Origin: Nectonema munidae
Lineage: Eukaryota > Nematomorpha > Nectonematoida > Nectonematidae
Reading direction: 5' to 3'
NCBI GenBank assembly: GCA_030549495.1
Contig: JAUIRK010000156.1
Span: 62,001 to 126,000, forward strand
Length of the DNA stretch: 64,000 nt
Shown here: piece by piece, positions 24,716 through 60,381 of the stretch
How positions within the stretch are numbered: the first letter of the stretch is position 1
Layout of the letters: each line of letters begins with the position of its first letter
Position numbers and translations under genes: made by a program
Notes under the pieces: generated by a model
Database searches by the model: none
What the model saw: only the letters and a program-made list of their open reading frames with translations
What the model was told of the DNA's origin: nothing

Positions 24716-25895
24716 GGGCGCACATTCTCAAAATTATTGGGGGGGCGAAATTTTTTTCTTGCAATTTTCAAAATTAGTGGTCTGGAAATACCACGGGAGA
24801 CCAAATATTCAAGCAATCCTTTAAAATATAATGTATTCAGCGCATACCTAAAGTCCTAAATTTATAAGACTACTTTATATTTTTTTTTACAAAATTGGTG
24901 AATTATACTATACTTCATGCGAAAATATTTTAATTAAATTTGCATATCGAATATGGTGCGGAGAAAAAATGCCCCCAATTAAAAAGTAAGAAAAAATGCC
25001 AAACAAAAAAAATTTCAAAAAATTATTAATTAAAATTTTTAAAAAAGATATGTCAAATAAAGATATTTTGTAAAAAAAATAGTTAACTTCATCTAAAACA
25101 TTTAAAATTTAATTAAAGTAAACTAAAAAACTCAGCATACGACAATTTTTTAAATACAAAACAAATTTTTATAAAACAGCAAATATTTTTGGACTTTGTG
25201 TCAGGGGCGTAAATCGGGGGGGGGGGGGGGGCGACATTCCCACAAATCTGCACCTGAACTTTATAAAGAAAATAACCCTATAGATTAAGAAATTTTAGAA
25301 ATTTAGCCTTTCAAAACGGTACCAAATAAAAATATTTATATAATTAAAAAAAATCAAAAATTAGGAGGCATTTTTTCCTACTTTTTAATTGTGGGCATTT
25401 TTTCAGGGGGCATTTTTATCTACAACCATCGAATATACACTAGTTTAAAAAAATCTAAAATTGTTAGGGGGTGGAATAGGCTTTTCATTTGAAAAATGAA
25501 GTAGTCTACCAGGCACATTACAGGAATTGATGAAAGGAAATTTGATTCATAGAGAAAACAAATAAATGGTTGGATAGTTTATATGAGTGAATGTAGTTTA
25601 AAGGCAAAGAGTCTACTAGACACCATGCGATGTTTATATAGAAAAATGTGATTGATTCAGGGGCAAGGGTATACAATGAAGTTATAATTGTGCAAACAAA
25701 AAATTAAGATCGCATTATTTCATTTTACTCAGCATCATTCAAAAATAGTTTAAAAGCTAAATTGATACAAGCTACAAAAAGTAAAATAACTGTTAGCATT
25801 TTGCAATGATTTGCCTTTTATAATAACTTTTAAGGAAAAAAAGTCTATCAGAAAAAGTTATAGAGCTTCAACAAAAACTAAAAAATTTTAGAGCA
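24716..25895 (-). repeat. Dispersed repeat A, inverted copy with nested insertion
   Basis: Reverse complement of 7820-9035 in colinear order: CAGGGGCGCACATTCTCAAA at the left, ATTCAGCGCATACCTAAA, TAGTCTACCAGGCACATTAC, GAGTCTACTAGACACC and ACTCAGCATCATTCAAAAAT at the right. The copy is interrupted by a 473-bp element at 24955-25427. The G-tract beside the left end mirrors the C-rich end of the partner. Confidence 0.85.
24955..25427. mobile_element. Nested non-autonomous element with 9-bp target duplication
   Basis: Flanked by ATCGAATAT at 24946-24954 and 25428-25436. The uninterrupted copy of repeat A near 8803-8811 has a single related site (ATATGCGAT, i.e. ATCGCATAT on the other strand). 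The ends are imperfect inverted repeats: GGTGCGGAGAAAAAATGCCC on the left and GGTTGTAGATAAAAATGCCC on the opposite strand of the right end. A second inverted block (AATTAAAAAGTA with GAAAAAATGCC) lies inside. A 9-bp duplication fits Mutator-like elements, and 8-9 bp could also be hAT-related. A G-run lies at about 25217-25232. Confidence 0.85.
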
Positions 25896-25945
25896 TAACT
25901 TAAGTTTTTTGAAAACTAATTTGACGTATCCCCTACAGCATACTC

Positions 25946-26085
25946 TATGGGTGGCATGGCAGGTTGGTTGAGATGATGGACTCAGCACGGAAGCCTCTGG
26001 ATTCGATTCCTCATCGATACGAATTTGTTCATAGTTTGACATAAGCGGTACATCAGTGCCTTGTCAATGAAAATACATCCGCTAC
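25946..26085 (+). mobile_element. tRNA-derived SINE, copy 3
   Basis: The head GGCAGGTTGGTTGAGATGAT, a B-box-like GGATTCGATTCC and the family body CATAGTTTGACATAAGCGGT, then CATCAGTGCCTTGTCAATGA, match copies 1 and 2. Confidence 0.78.
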
Positions 26086-26308
26086 ACCTTACCTTTTACT
26101 CAAAATTGAAAAATTTGCTACATAATTAACATAAGAGAGAAAGGAAACAAAATAAACTAATAAAGCAATTTTCACTATTTTAAAATGGAACCGTCTGTTC
26201 TTAGAATAATTTCAAAATAATAGGAGGCATAAAGAATTAGAGTTTATTTGATATTTTCAAATTTTTATAAGCAGCAAAAGCCAACGTTAAAAAATTATTT
26301 AAACTAAC

Positions 26309-26670
26309 GTTCGGCAGACATTTCGCCCCATAGACAATTTGCCCCCTGACAAATTGTCTCATAGGCTATTAGTTTCATCCATCTTTGCTTATTATATGTG
26401 TAAAATTATTTAAAAATTTTATATTCTTGTTTATTTTATCTCTATTAAATTATTTCAAATTAATCAATTTATCTCTTAATTTTTTAGAATTGTCCATGAG
26501 ACAAAATGTCTTATGAAAATAAGGGGGCGAATTGTCCATGAAACAAAATGTCTTATGAAAATAATGGGGCGAATTGTCCATGGGACGAACTGTCTTATGA
26601 AAATAATGGGGCGAACTGTCCATGGGACGAACTGTCTTATGAAAATAATGGGGCGAAATGTCCGAGGACC
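26309..26670. mobile_element. MITE with 8-bp TSD and internal 42-bp tandem repeat
   Basis: Target duplications AAACTAAC lie at 26301-26308 and 26671-26678. The left end GTTCGGCAGACATTTCGCCC and the opposite-strand right end GGTCCTCGGACATTTCGCCC share about 17 of 21 positions including CCCC. Inside are about four head-to-tail 42-bp units (26487-26655) containing GGGGCGAA-TGTCCATG and GTCTTATGAAAATAAT. The 8-bp duplication suggests a hAT-type origin. The 14-residue repeat seen on translation comes from this tandem array and is not a protein. Confidence 0.85.
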
Positions 26671-26678
26671 AAACTAAC

Positions 26679-28795
26679 ATAAATCAAAGTATACGAGAAA
26701 AGAAAATCATTGCGTTTTTTTGAATATTTCTATCTACAAATAAAATCTGTCATAAATAGATCAAGTACATTTTTAACAACTGAAACATTTTGTTTCGATA
26801 TTATATTTTTATTATAATAATCAACAAATTTTCTTAAAAAAAGTGATTTGATTATGTACAGTGTTAGTTATAAAATTTAACAATCGAACATTATAAAAAA
26901 TATCTCTGCTCAAATATTAAGCAAATAGAGTATTCTTGCCTTTAAACTGAATAGATAATCAAAACATTCATTCCCAAATAACTATTGAAAAAAATTTCTT
27001 GACTTAAAAAAATTAAAGTTTTCAAATGTTAAAAAATGTAGCAAACGTAGTGATAAAGATTTGGTGACTTTTGTTGAAAAAATATTCTTAGTGCGAGTCT
27101 AACAATATTCATTGATATAAAATTTTAACGATTGAAAACTATTTTAATTTAACTCTAAATGCAAATTAGACAGAAGCAGTGGTGTAGCCAAAAAAAAGTT
27201 AACATTATTTATACTTTCTTGATCCTTTCATTGGAGAAATTTTCAAAAACTGATATCGCATAAGTTGCATTGGGCACCATGTGGTACATAGGAGTGTGGG
27301 CACGGTCCCTCATGCCCCAGCCTAGCTACGTCACTGGAGAGAAGAGAGCTGAATGAGATAGGAGAGCTTAACAAGAGAAGAGGGCTTGAACGAAAGAAGA
27401 GAGCTTGAGTGAATGATTGAGTTTTAGCAGAGAAAGCGGAAGAGACACAGGAGAAAGAAAGAGAAATAGAATCACTATGACAGTAAATGAGAAAATCTAG
27501 TGGATCACCAACATTCAACATGTGTTTACTCAAAAATACTAAAAGAGGAGACACTGTGATAAACATTGCTTACTTATTGTGTGCATATTGAAGCAATGGA
27601 TTATTATTATATAGCTCTCACGCATCGTCTGTAAAATATGTTCGATAGGAAAAATGCGATCATCATACATGTTTTATAAACAAGCAGCAACTCTTACTTA
27701 TAGAAAATTATTGGGGGGTGGGGCGAAGGTTTACTTTTTTCAAGCTTTACTAGATATTAAATCCTTTGTTAATTTTACCCACACTGAAACTTTGAATTAG
27801 TATGAATTAAATTATTGTATTTAGATGCCGTTAATATGCATATAATAATTAAATATGTTGATAATTTTGTAAAACAAATCAACTTACAATGTCCTATAAC
27901 TATTTATTAATTAAATTAAAAAATATTTGAGGAAAGTTTAAAAGTAATAAAAAATTTTCCAGTAATTGCAATTTTACTATATTAATGGTAAAATTATGCA
28001 TAGTAATGGTCACTACTTTATTGTGAGTACTAATTTTTCCCATCTAATCTTACTATATAATACCTCTATCTAATTGATATAAAAATCAAACAACTATCTT
28101 CAATAGTCCTATTTTAAAAAAAATTACAATAAAATTTTAATCTGGTGAAAGTAACTTTAATGCTACTAAAAAAAGAGTAAAATTATTGATTTGGAAAATA
28201 GCAACATATTGATTTTCGTTAAAACAAACATGGCGTGTTGATGGGATATTATATAAAACAATTGAAAGTAATTTTGAAAAATCGAATTCAAGCACAACAT
28301 GGCCACAGATCATTTAACAAATGGAACTAAACTTTCTTACCATGTTTAATCCTTTCACATACGAAATAAAAGTTTATAAAAAAAACCACCATTACCTCGC
28401 ATTGACCCTTAGCCACGAGTAGGAACTAGGCCAAAGACCTATATTGCATAACTCAAAATCCAGGCCTGAATATGCTGCATACATTGCTTAGCAAAGAATG
28501 CAATTAAAAAATAAATAGACAACTAAAACATTGAGAGCTTAAACGTACTCGCATAACAAAAGATTTATTAATTAAATTTTCCTAAAGAGCAAGCGATTTT
28601 TACAATGAGTGTCGTATTTTGAAAAATGATTTTACTAGAGATTATAAAAAGATCTAATCCCCAAAATTCACAAATAAGAGAAATGAAGTATGAGCAGCCA
28701 ATGAAAAATGACTTCTTTATTTAAATATAGAGACAAAGTTGGAAAACAGATAACACATATTATACTTTCTTTGTGAAGAGGAATATTCAAAAAGA
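26679..28795. other. Spacer 3' of TTC7, no gene seen
   Basis: Mostly AT-rich. At 27175-27340 a patch with GTGGTGTAGCC and CCAGCCTAGCTACGTCACTG resembles the CAGTGGCGTAGCCAG-type ends found elsewhere in the window, followed by an AGAG-rich stretch (27340-27480). No protein domain is supported. Confidence 0.35.
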
Positions 28796-52913
<24,118 letters not shown>

Positions 52914-54639
52914 CCTAGTCAGAGAATATAACTGAAAAATAAATCAAATATTAGATTTGAATTGTGAATAACAAAATTACGTAAACTAGTTCGCGTAACA
53001 TATTTTAAGAATAAAAAGACTGATATAATATTAGAACTGTGTTGTTTTACTTTATTTTGGCAGAAACGAAAAGGATATTCAACATATGCTCATCCTTATT
53101 TATTGTGATTATTTTTGTAGAGTTATAATTAATATAGTGTTGATAAATATGTAGTCCTTTAGCATTTTAGTAGTTTGTGCTTAGGGTTCACTTCCCCGTA
53201 TAGACATTTTAGTACTGAAAAAGAAAGATTATATCCAATCATAATGGCGCAAAAATTGTGCCAAAATTAAACTACTTTTTGAATATTCAAAAAGAAACCT
53301 TTTAATATTTGAAAAAGTTTGAATCCGACTGCTAAATTTTATTACATATCTACACCAACTCTGACTATTATCTTTTTAAAAATTTAGATTGCTCCGAGTT
53401 TTCAATGTAAATTTAAAGTACCTGAAGCTTTTATCCTGTGGTGTCACTGGAACTTTTTTTTCCTACGGCGAGTCATTCAAACTATCTTTTTAGATGTGAC
53501 GAAAGCCGATCATTTTGGAATCTGAATAAATTCATATTAATATTGACTTGAGGACTAATTGTCCCATGGCCTAACTCTTCAGAGGCAAAAGTGTCTCTGA
53601 ACCGTTGTAATAAAACCGTCTTATTTATGTTTTTCAATCGTCTTGTCATTTTTAATAGATGTCGTCTTTATAATACCTTATATTATAACAAAATAGTTAA
53701 ATCCAGTTATTTTGCTACCATATAAAATTTAAAAAATAAACTAGAAATAAAAGTTTTATTCCAAAACTATAAAATATGAATATATTTGGAGGCTGCGTTC
53801 TCCAGAAACATAATTGTATTGATCCCAAAGTGAAATACATCTCTTAGAAAGACCAAAATTAGATATACGCTCAATATAAAAAAACTATAATAAAGTTGTT
53901 TGATAAATTTTTTATAATTATGAAGGGAATCAATATAAATTATACAATATATAATTATATACCATATTTTCATCATAGGAACATATATTTTGATATCTTT
54001 TCAATGCACTAATTTCAAATTTATTTGTGATAATTCATTTGGAGAATCAGGATGGACAATAGTGTCCTTAAATCAAAATAATCTACTTCGAAAAAATATG
54101 CAATTGATAGTTTTCTGATTTCAAGTCCAAAAATTTTAGAAATTAGATATTAAGAGGCAAATCTTACCCCAGGCTTCGACTAATTAAAAGAAACTCAATG
54201 TGTAATAAAAATTAAAACATTTTTTAGAATAATTAAAAAAAGCCAACTTCTAATTCCAAAGTTTAATAAATAAAGACATATTATCTCTTTTAAATGATAA
54301 ACTCTACAACCTAATATCAATGATAAAGATAAAATAATATAATACAGAAAATTAGTTAAAAATAAGAAATAAAGAAGCCATTAAAGGATGGATAAAATTG
54401 ATACTTTGATTTATTTTTTAAATCTTAAAATAGGATAATGCTTTTATGGTATTTATTGCCTATTAATATTTCCAAGAGAACCCTTTAGAATTTTTACCAA
54501 TTATCTTCTAAACTAACAAAAGAATCAAGAAACCAATAAAATCTTATAATTTTATCTAGTATAATATTTAATCCTTATTCTACATCTGTAATGTAGGCCT
54601 TTCTTTAAAAAATCAAAAAATATTAAACTTTCGGTTCAT
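52914..54639. other. 5' flank of TTC7
   Basis: Very AT-rich. An acceptor-like TTTATTTTTCAG ends at 52932 on the minus strand, so an untranslated first exon should lie upstream, but I cannot place it. No other gene is supported. Confidence 0.35.
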
Positions 54640-55280
54640 TAGATGCAAGATTTAACATTCCTGTTACGATGTTACAAAAGTTATTGCCTATATTTTTTAC
54701 AATTTGCACAATTTTAAATAATATAATTGTCAAATAATCAAAATAAAATTCTGTAATCAATGAATCGAAAAATATTCTATAAAAAATCAAAAAATATTTA
54801 TTCTAAAGTTAGTTCCCTTTACTTTGAGAATAGAAGGATAAATTTAGTTTCTCTATTAATTTTTATCAAACGTGCATATAGGAAACTTAAAGTAATGGGA
54901 GCCATCGATATAATAGTATTTATCACGTTCAACCATTAGATGCCGGTATTATACAAAACTTCAAATCATATTTTCGCCGACATCAACTCAACCAAATTAT
55001 CGAGCAGTGATCTTGGCTCCCACGTTGGCTCCCTTTACTTTTAGTTTCGTATGTGCATAATTTGATAAAAATTCATTATTAAAGACTAGGTTTATCTTTC
55101 AATTTTAAAAGTAAGGGGAGCCAACGATATATTTAAAAAGAATAAATATTTTTTGATTTGAACATTTTTCGATTCTTTGATTATTCGACAAATATAATAT
55201 TTAAAATCGTGCAAATTGCAAAGTATAGGTAATAACTTTTGTAACATCATATGAGGTAGCAAAATATGAACAGAAAGTTT
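54640..55280. repeat. Fold-back (long inverted repeat) element
   Basis: The left arm (about 54640-54906) and right arm (about 55028-55280) are imperfect reverse complements. Paired blocks include CCCTTTACTTTGAGAAT with TTTTAAAAGTAAGGGGAGCC, ATTCTGTAATCAATGAATCG with CGATTCTTTGATTA, and GTTACAAAAGTTATTGCCTA with TAGGTAATAACTTTTGTAAC. The spacer of about 120 bp contains GGGAGCCATCGATAT and CACGTTGGCTCCC, themselves inverted. No coding capacity. Confidence 0.8.
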
Positions 55281-55560
55281 GATATTTTTTGATTTTTTAA
55301 AGAATATTTTTCGATTCTTTGATTACAGAATTTTATTTTGATTATTTGACAAATATAATATTTAAAATCGTGCAAATTGCAAAGTATAGGTAATAACTTT
55401 TATAACATCGTATGAGGTAGCAAAATATGAACAGAAAGTTTGATATTTTTTGATATTTTTCGATTCTTTGATTTCAGAATTTTATTTTGATTATTTGATA
55501 AAATATATTATTTAATATCGTGAAAAAATTAATAACTTATCTAACATCCTCTCCCTGAAT
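55180..55560. repeat. Tandem array, unit about 150-160 bp
   Basis: Three successive copies of the right fold-back arm: AAATCGTGCAAATTGCAAAG, TATAGGTAATAACTTTT, TATGAGGTAGCAAAATATGA, ACAGAAAGTTTGATATTTTT recur at about 55205, 55365 and, more degenerate, 55500. Confidence 0.85.
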
Positions 55561-55990
55561 GAGGTATATCAAATCTTACATCTAGCAAAATATGAACTGA
55601 TAGGTTGGAGATGAATTATCGCGGTATACAGGTTGGAGATGAACCAATGAATTATCGCGGTATACAGGTTGGAGATGACCAACGTAGTATATAGGTATGT
55701 ATATAGGTTTATGTAGCATCGTCTCCCCGAATGAGGTATATCAAATCTTACATCTAGCAGAATGTGAACAGAAAGTTGAACATTGTCTCCCTAGTTATTT
55801 GTACATGGAATAGAAACCATCGTAGTATACAGGTTGAAGATGAATCATCCTTATGAATCATCGTAGTATACAGGTTGGAGATGAATCATTGTAGTATATA
55901 GTTTGGAGATGAATCATCGTAGAATACAGGTTGGAGAAGAATCATCGTAATATACGGGTTGGAGATAACACGCAAGTTGTCTACCCGCGT
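55540..55990. repeat. Short tandem repeats before the LINE
   Basis: Two copies of a block with CCGAATGAGGTATATCAAAT and TTACATCTAGCA (55556 and 55730) alternate with many 26-30-bp units of GGTTGGAGATGAATCATCGT followed by AGTATACA. The array stops about 120 bp before the LINE coding start. It could be the LINE's 5' UTR, as tandem 5' monomers are known in some LINEs. Confidence 0.75.
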
Positions 55991-56111
55991 TCAACCGTAC
56001 AGGTTATGAGATATATATATTTATTTATTTATTTTTCTTTTTAACGATATATTGCATTGAATATTTAACTTCACTCATTAACCTACTCTCTACTCATAAC
56101 CTCTTATATTT

Positions 56112-57240
56112 ATGACTACCAATAAAAGACCCCGAACCGAACCCAACTCACAACATGCACCATCTACAGATTCCCTAGACCAACTCTTTAACAATTTCAT
56201 TTCAACCACATCGCTGTCTGCTCAAGATCTAACACTTTTTAATGACCTAAAATACAATATTTCATTACACTATCTCAAAACTTTTGAACAATCCATATCA
56301 AAGTCCATAAACTCAAAACCTACTTACGCTAACATCTAATCAAATCACTCACTAGACAACACTCAAGAATCTACCACCTCACTGGATAACACCACATCCC
56401 CCACCAAACCCAAACAAACTAAATCATTTTTAGAGCCTGATCTCACCATAAAAATATTGCCCCCACCTCCATAACTACTAGAAAATAAAAAGCTTCTCAT
56501 AAACAAACTACAATCAAAAATCTTGAAACCTCACAAAATAACTACATCATCACCAAAACACGATCATCACACTCTGGTGCCATATATTTTCAATTCGATA
56601 ACCCACAACAAAAAAAACATGCACAAACAAAATTCACCAAAAAAGGAATGATAGCAGAAAATATTACTACTCAAAAACCTAAACTTATCATCCGAAGCAT
56701 TCCAAATAGTATACCACTCTTGAATCTTAGCAATATCATCTCTCAACAAAACCCAAAAATCCTTTCCATTGGCTCTCTAATCAATCCTATTCAATTAGGA
56801 AAACAAAGTTTATACTCCTACACTGCCTTACTAGAACCATCCAACCCACAAATTTTTAACTTTCTTACTGACCAACCAAAATCTTTCTCGCAACTATCTG
56901 CTCACCACACATATTTTCAAACCAAAACCAAAACAATGCAATAACTGCTTCAAATATGGACATGCTTCACTGAAATGCAATTCCACAGAACCAAACTGCG
57001 CACACTGTGGGCACCGTGGCCACTCTATCATCTCCTGCATACATGTCCCAGACACCTCAAAACTTTCTTGCTTCAACTGTCACCTTCCTCACTCCGCAAC
57101 ATCTTCTGAGTGCACTCACTACATTAATCATCAAAACCACATAAAATCAATCTATAACTACACCATATCTAACTTCATATGCGAAACTTTCTCCACATTA
57201 ACCTCAACCATTGAAGAAACGCATGGCTCAACCTCTACAA
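56112..57240 (+). pseudogene. LINE ORF1 (Gag-like) with three CCHC knuckles, broken
   Basis: ATG at 56112 (MTTNKRPRTEPNSQHAPSTD) is open to a stop at 56337. Later frames carry KPKLIIRSIPNSIPLLNLS (about 56670) and the knuckles CNNCFKYGHASLKC, CAHCGHRGHSIISC and CFNCHLPHSATSSEC. The first two fit CX2CX4HX4C exactly. The protein would bind the element RNA. Several stops or shifts separate the parts. Confidence 0.75.
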
Positions 57241-57770
57241 TATACTAACCTCATATAAGTATGATATCATTTCCATAAACGAGCCTTATCCACATATTCC
57301 CCAATACACATGCAATTACACGCTTCTACATGTTCCCCCACTAAAGGAATACTCTGCCTGTATTCTAATCAAATCCTCAATTCACAACACACCATTATAC
57401 CAACACTCTGAATCCAATTACATATTCACTCTCATTCATACTAAGCCACTACCCCTTTTATTCTGCTCACTCTACTCCCCACCGTCTTCTAATCTTCTAT
57501 TATCAGAGAAGTTTATCAATAACTTTCACACAATTACATCCATATCACATATAAATAAGCACGTAATTATATCAGCCGATTTAAACGCCAGATCCTTTCT
57601 ATGGGATACCAAATCAAACTATCGCGGAACGCAAGCTGAAAATTTTATTGCCTCAAATAACTTTATTCTTGCTGATAACAGTAAAGATCCTACCTATATG
57701 AAGCTAAACCAAAACAAACTATACAAATCACACATTGACCTCCAATAACTTCATTCCACTCAATCAACCT
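57240..57770 (+). pseudogene. LINE apurinic-type endonuclease, broken
   Basis: The frame through FCSLYSPPSSNLLLSEKF and VIISADLNARSFLWDTKS (about 57570-57610) matches the GDFNAHH-W block of LINE endonucleases, with A replacing the first G. FILADNSKDPTYM follows. A stop after SHIDLQ (near 57748) interrupts the domain. Confidence 0.65.
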
Positions 57771-58257
57771 CATCCATAACTGGCAGATATCAAACACTCC
57801 TTCCGCATCAGATTACTGTTACATTACTTTCCAATTTCATCTGCAGCCAACTTATTCAAAACATAGAAAAAATCTTCCAACCACTCAAATTTTTTGGACA
57901 TTATACCTTCATAAACTAGAACTCAATTTAAACAACACCACCCTCGACACCAACTCAATCCCAAATATTGAAGCATCCGCAACATTTATCACCAAAACCA
58001 TATCATCATGCATTTAAGCATCGACCCCTAACCACCCAGAACACAAAAGGCATAACACATACTATTGGAACTCCCAACTCACACATCTCAAAAAACAACT
58101 ACACAGCGCCTTAAAATTTTTAAGAAAATCACATTCTACTGCATCCATTGAATCATACTTCAATCTTAAGGGAAAATATAAAAATGAAATCAGTCAAGCC
58201 AAAAGAAAATCATGGACCAAATTTTGTAGCCAAACTCCCTCTAACACATGGAACTTA

Positions 58258-59301
58258 TTGAATAAAACAAGAAATACAAAGCAGAACGCCTCTTTACTTC
58301 ACCACTTACTTCCCAACTCAAACACAAACACACACATCAACCCTCACTTCCTTAACATACTATTTCCATCCGACAATGAAAATTCAGACAACCCCTTGAA
58401 CACTATTATTAGGCAAACTGTTCATCATAAACTCTCACCAATATCTTTTCAGCCCATTACTAAATCTGAACTTAATCGTACAGTTCACAATATGAAATCA
58501 AAATCCTCTCATAGTCTAGACCTCATCTCTCCCAGGCCCATCAAAAAATCATACCATATCTTACAACCTCATCTCATCAATATTTACAATGCATGTCTAA
58601 AATTTAGCTTTTTTCCAAACATTTGGAAAATTAGCAAGCTAGTGCTAATCCACAAACCCAACAGAAACATCAATGAAATTAAAAACTGGCGCCCCATCTC
58701 GATTTTACCGTCTCTTGGCAAAGTACTAGAACGAATTTTACGAAAAAGATTACTACACCACATCTGCAGAAAGAATCTCATTCATCCAAATCAATTTGCC
58801 TATCTCCCTAACAAAAATACTGAAATGGCCCTCTCACGCCTAACTCTCTTCTTGGAAAACACACTTAACCATCGCAAAATTGCAACAACAACCTTTCTCG
58901 ACATTGATAATGCTTTCAACTCTGTTTGGCATCCTGTATCTTTATACCTCAGCAAGTTCATTCAAAGCTATCTCACCCCCCAAGGCGGCTGCCTCTCAGA
59001 CATTTTATGGCTCATCCTCATCAATCCACTCCTAAATCACATTAATTCCAAATCACACTTCGCACAATGCTATTCTGACGATATTCTCTTTACCTTCTCC
59101 AACGACTACCAGGAAACCAATTTGAACAACGCTACCACCCTTTTGACGAATATTAACTCCATAGCCTCTAAATACAAAATTCAGTTTAACCAGAGTAAAC
59201 TCAACATCATACATTTCACTAGGAAAAGAATCTTACCACAACCGCTAGTCGTGCCATCATCCATACCAATCACACCAGTAACCCAAATAAAATATCTCTA
59301 A
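58258..59301 (+). pseudogene. LINE reverse transcriptase, internal deletion
   Basis: Open for 347 codons. The motifs are SKLVLIHKPNRN, NWRPISILPSLGKVLERIL, NQFAYLPNKNTEMALSRL, TTFLDIDNAFNSVW (motif A, Asp present), TPQGGCLSDILWLILINPLL (motif B) and CYSDDILFTF (motif C, YSDD instead of the usual YADD). Only about 13 residues separate AFNSVW from the PQGG block, where about 60 are usual. An in-frame deletion has therefore removed part of the palm domain. Confidence 0.88.
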
Positions 59302-59361
59302 GTCATTTTTCAATCAAACCTTAAATTCTCAGCACACATCAAAAACCTACACACTAAACTC

Positions 59362-60381
59362 ATGCCTATAATTTTCTTCTTCAAGAAAGCCATCTCCTAC
59401 AAATGGGGACTAAACCCGAAAATTTCAAAATATATTTATACATCAATTATTTTACCCATAATTCAATACGGTATCCCCTCCTGGGGTTTCTCCCTAAAGC
59501 TGCTTAATACTAGAATTATTCTCAATAAAATTCACCGTACCTGTCTCCTCACAATCACTAACGCGTATCACACCACACCTACCTCAAAACTTGAACTCCT
59601 TACATACACTCTACCAATTCTATACAAACTACACTTAACTCTAGTAACACTATACTCGAAAACTTTCAAATCCATGAGCCCCATTCACGTTTTCACCACA
59701 CCCTACTCAACTTCATCCCTTATACTTTCATTTTACGAAACCATATGTGCCAAGTACATACCAAACCTAGCTCACTATTCCATATCTTCTGAAATCCATC
59801 CAATCTTCCATTTCAACCCTTCAGATGAATTACCCTACACATTAAACATATGCAAACATAAAAACATTGCTACCAAACTAATCAAAATGCAACGCACTAA
59901 TCCCCACTCACCATATAATCTTTTCATCTTTACTGACGGTTCCAAATCCTCTCACCATGCTACTGATGCATACGCCTTCTTTATCACCAACTCATTAACC
60001 CCCTTTTTCTCCGAAGTCCTTCACACCGATAACAACACTTCATCTTATGAAACAGAAGCGTTAGCAATTCTAGCCGCTTGCAGCCATCTATTAGACAATA
60101 TCGAAACATATCGTCACAACTTTAGTCACATCAATCTTTACACAGACGCTCAAAACATCATTAACGATCTCAATCTCAATCATAAAATTCCGCTGTCGTG
60201 TCATAGCATAGTCACCAAACTCACCCAACTCGCTCAACACTTCAACATCACCATCACCTGGTCTCCCGGAGATTCTACATGCACCGAAAACAAAATAGTG
60301 GATCAATTATCCAAAACATTAACATCGAACACAACCTTAACCATTGTACACTCTATCCCTCTATCCTGCATCAAATCTTAA
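59362..60381 (+). pseudogene. LINE RT thumb/connection and RNase H domain
   Basis: Open for 339 codons, separated from the RT frame by a TAA at 59299-59301. QYGIPSWGFSLKLL is the usual post-RT block. RNase H has all four acidic residues: FTDGSKSS, SSYETEALAILAAC, LYTDAQNIIND and ENKIVDQLSK. It would degrade RNA in the hybrid during reverse transcription. Confidence 0.85.

Noticed and set aside
26450-26680. Protein with 14-residue repeats (HYFHKT...)
   Set aside because: It is the translation of the 42-bp tandem repeat inside a MITE.
27243-27566. 107-codon minus-strand frame rich in Ser/Leu
   Set aside because: It arises from AGAG-rich low-complexity sequence next to a transposon-end-like patch; no domain.
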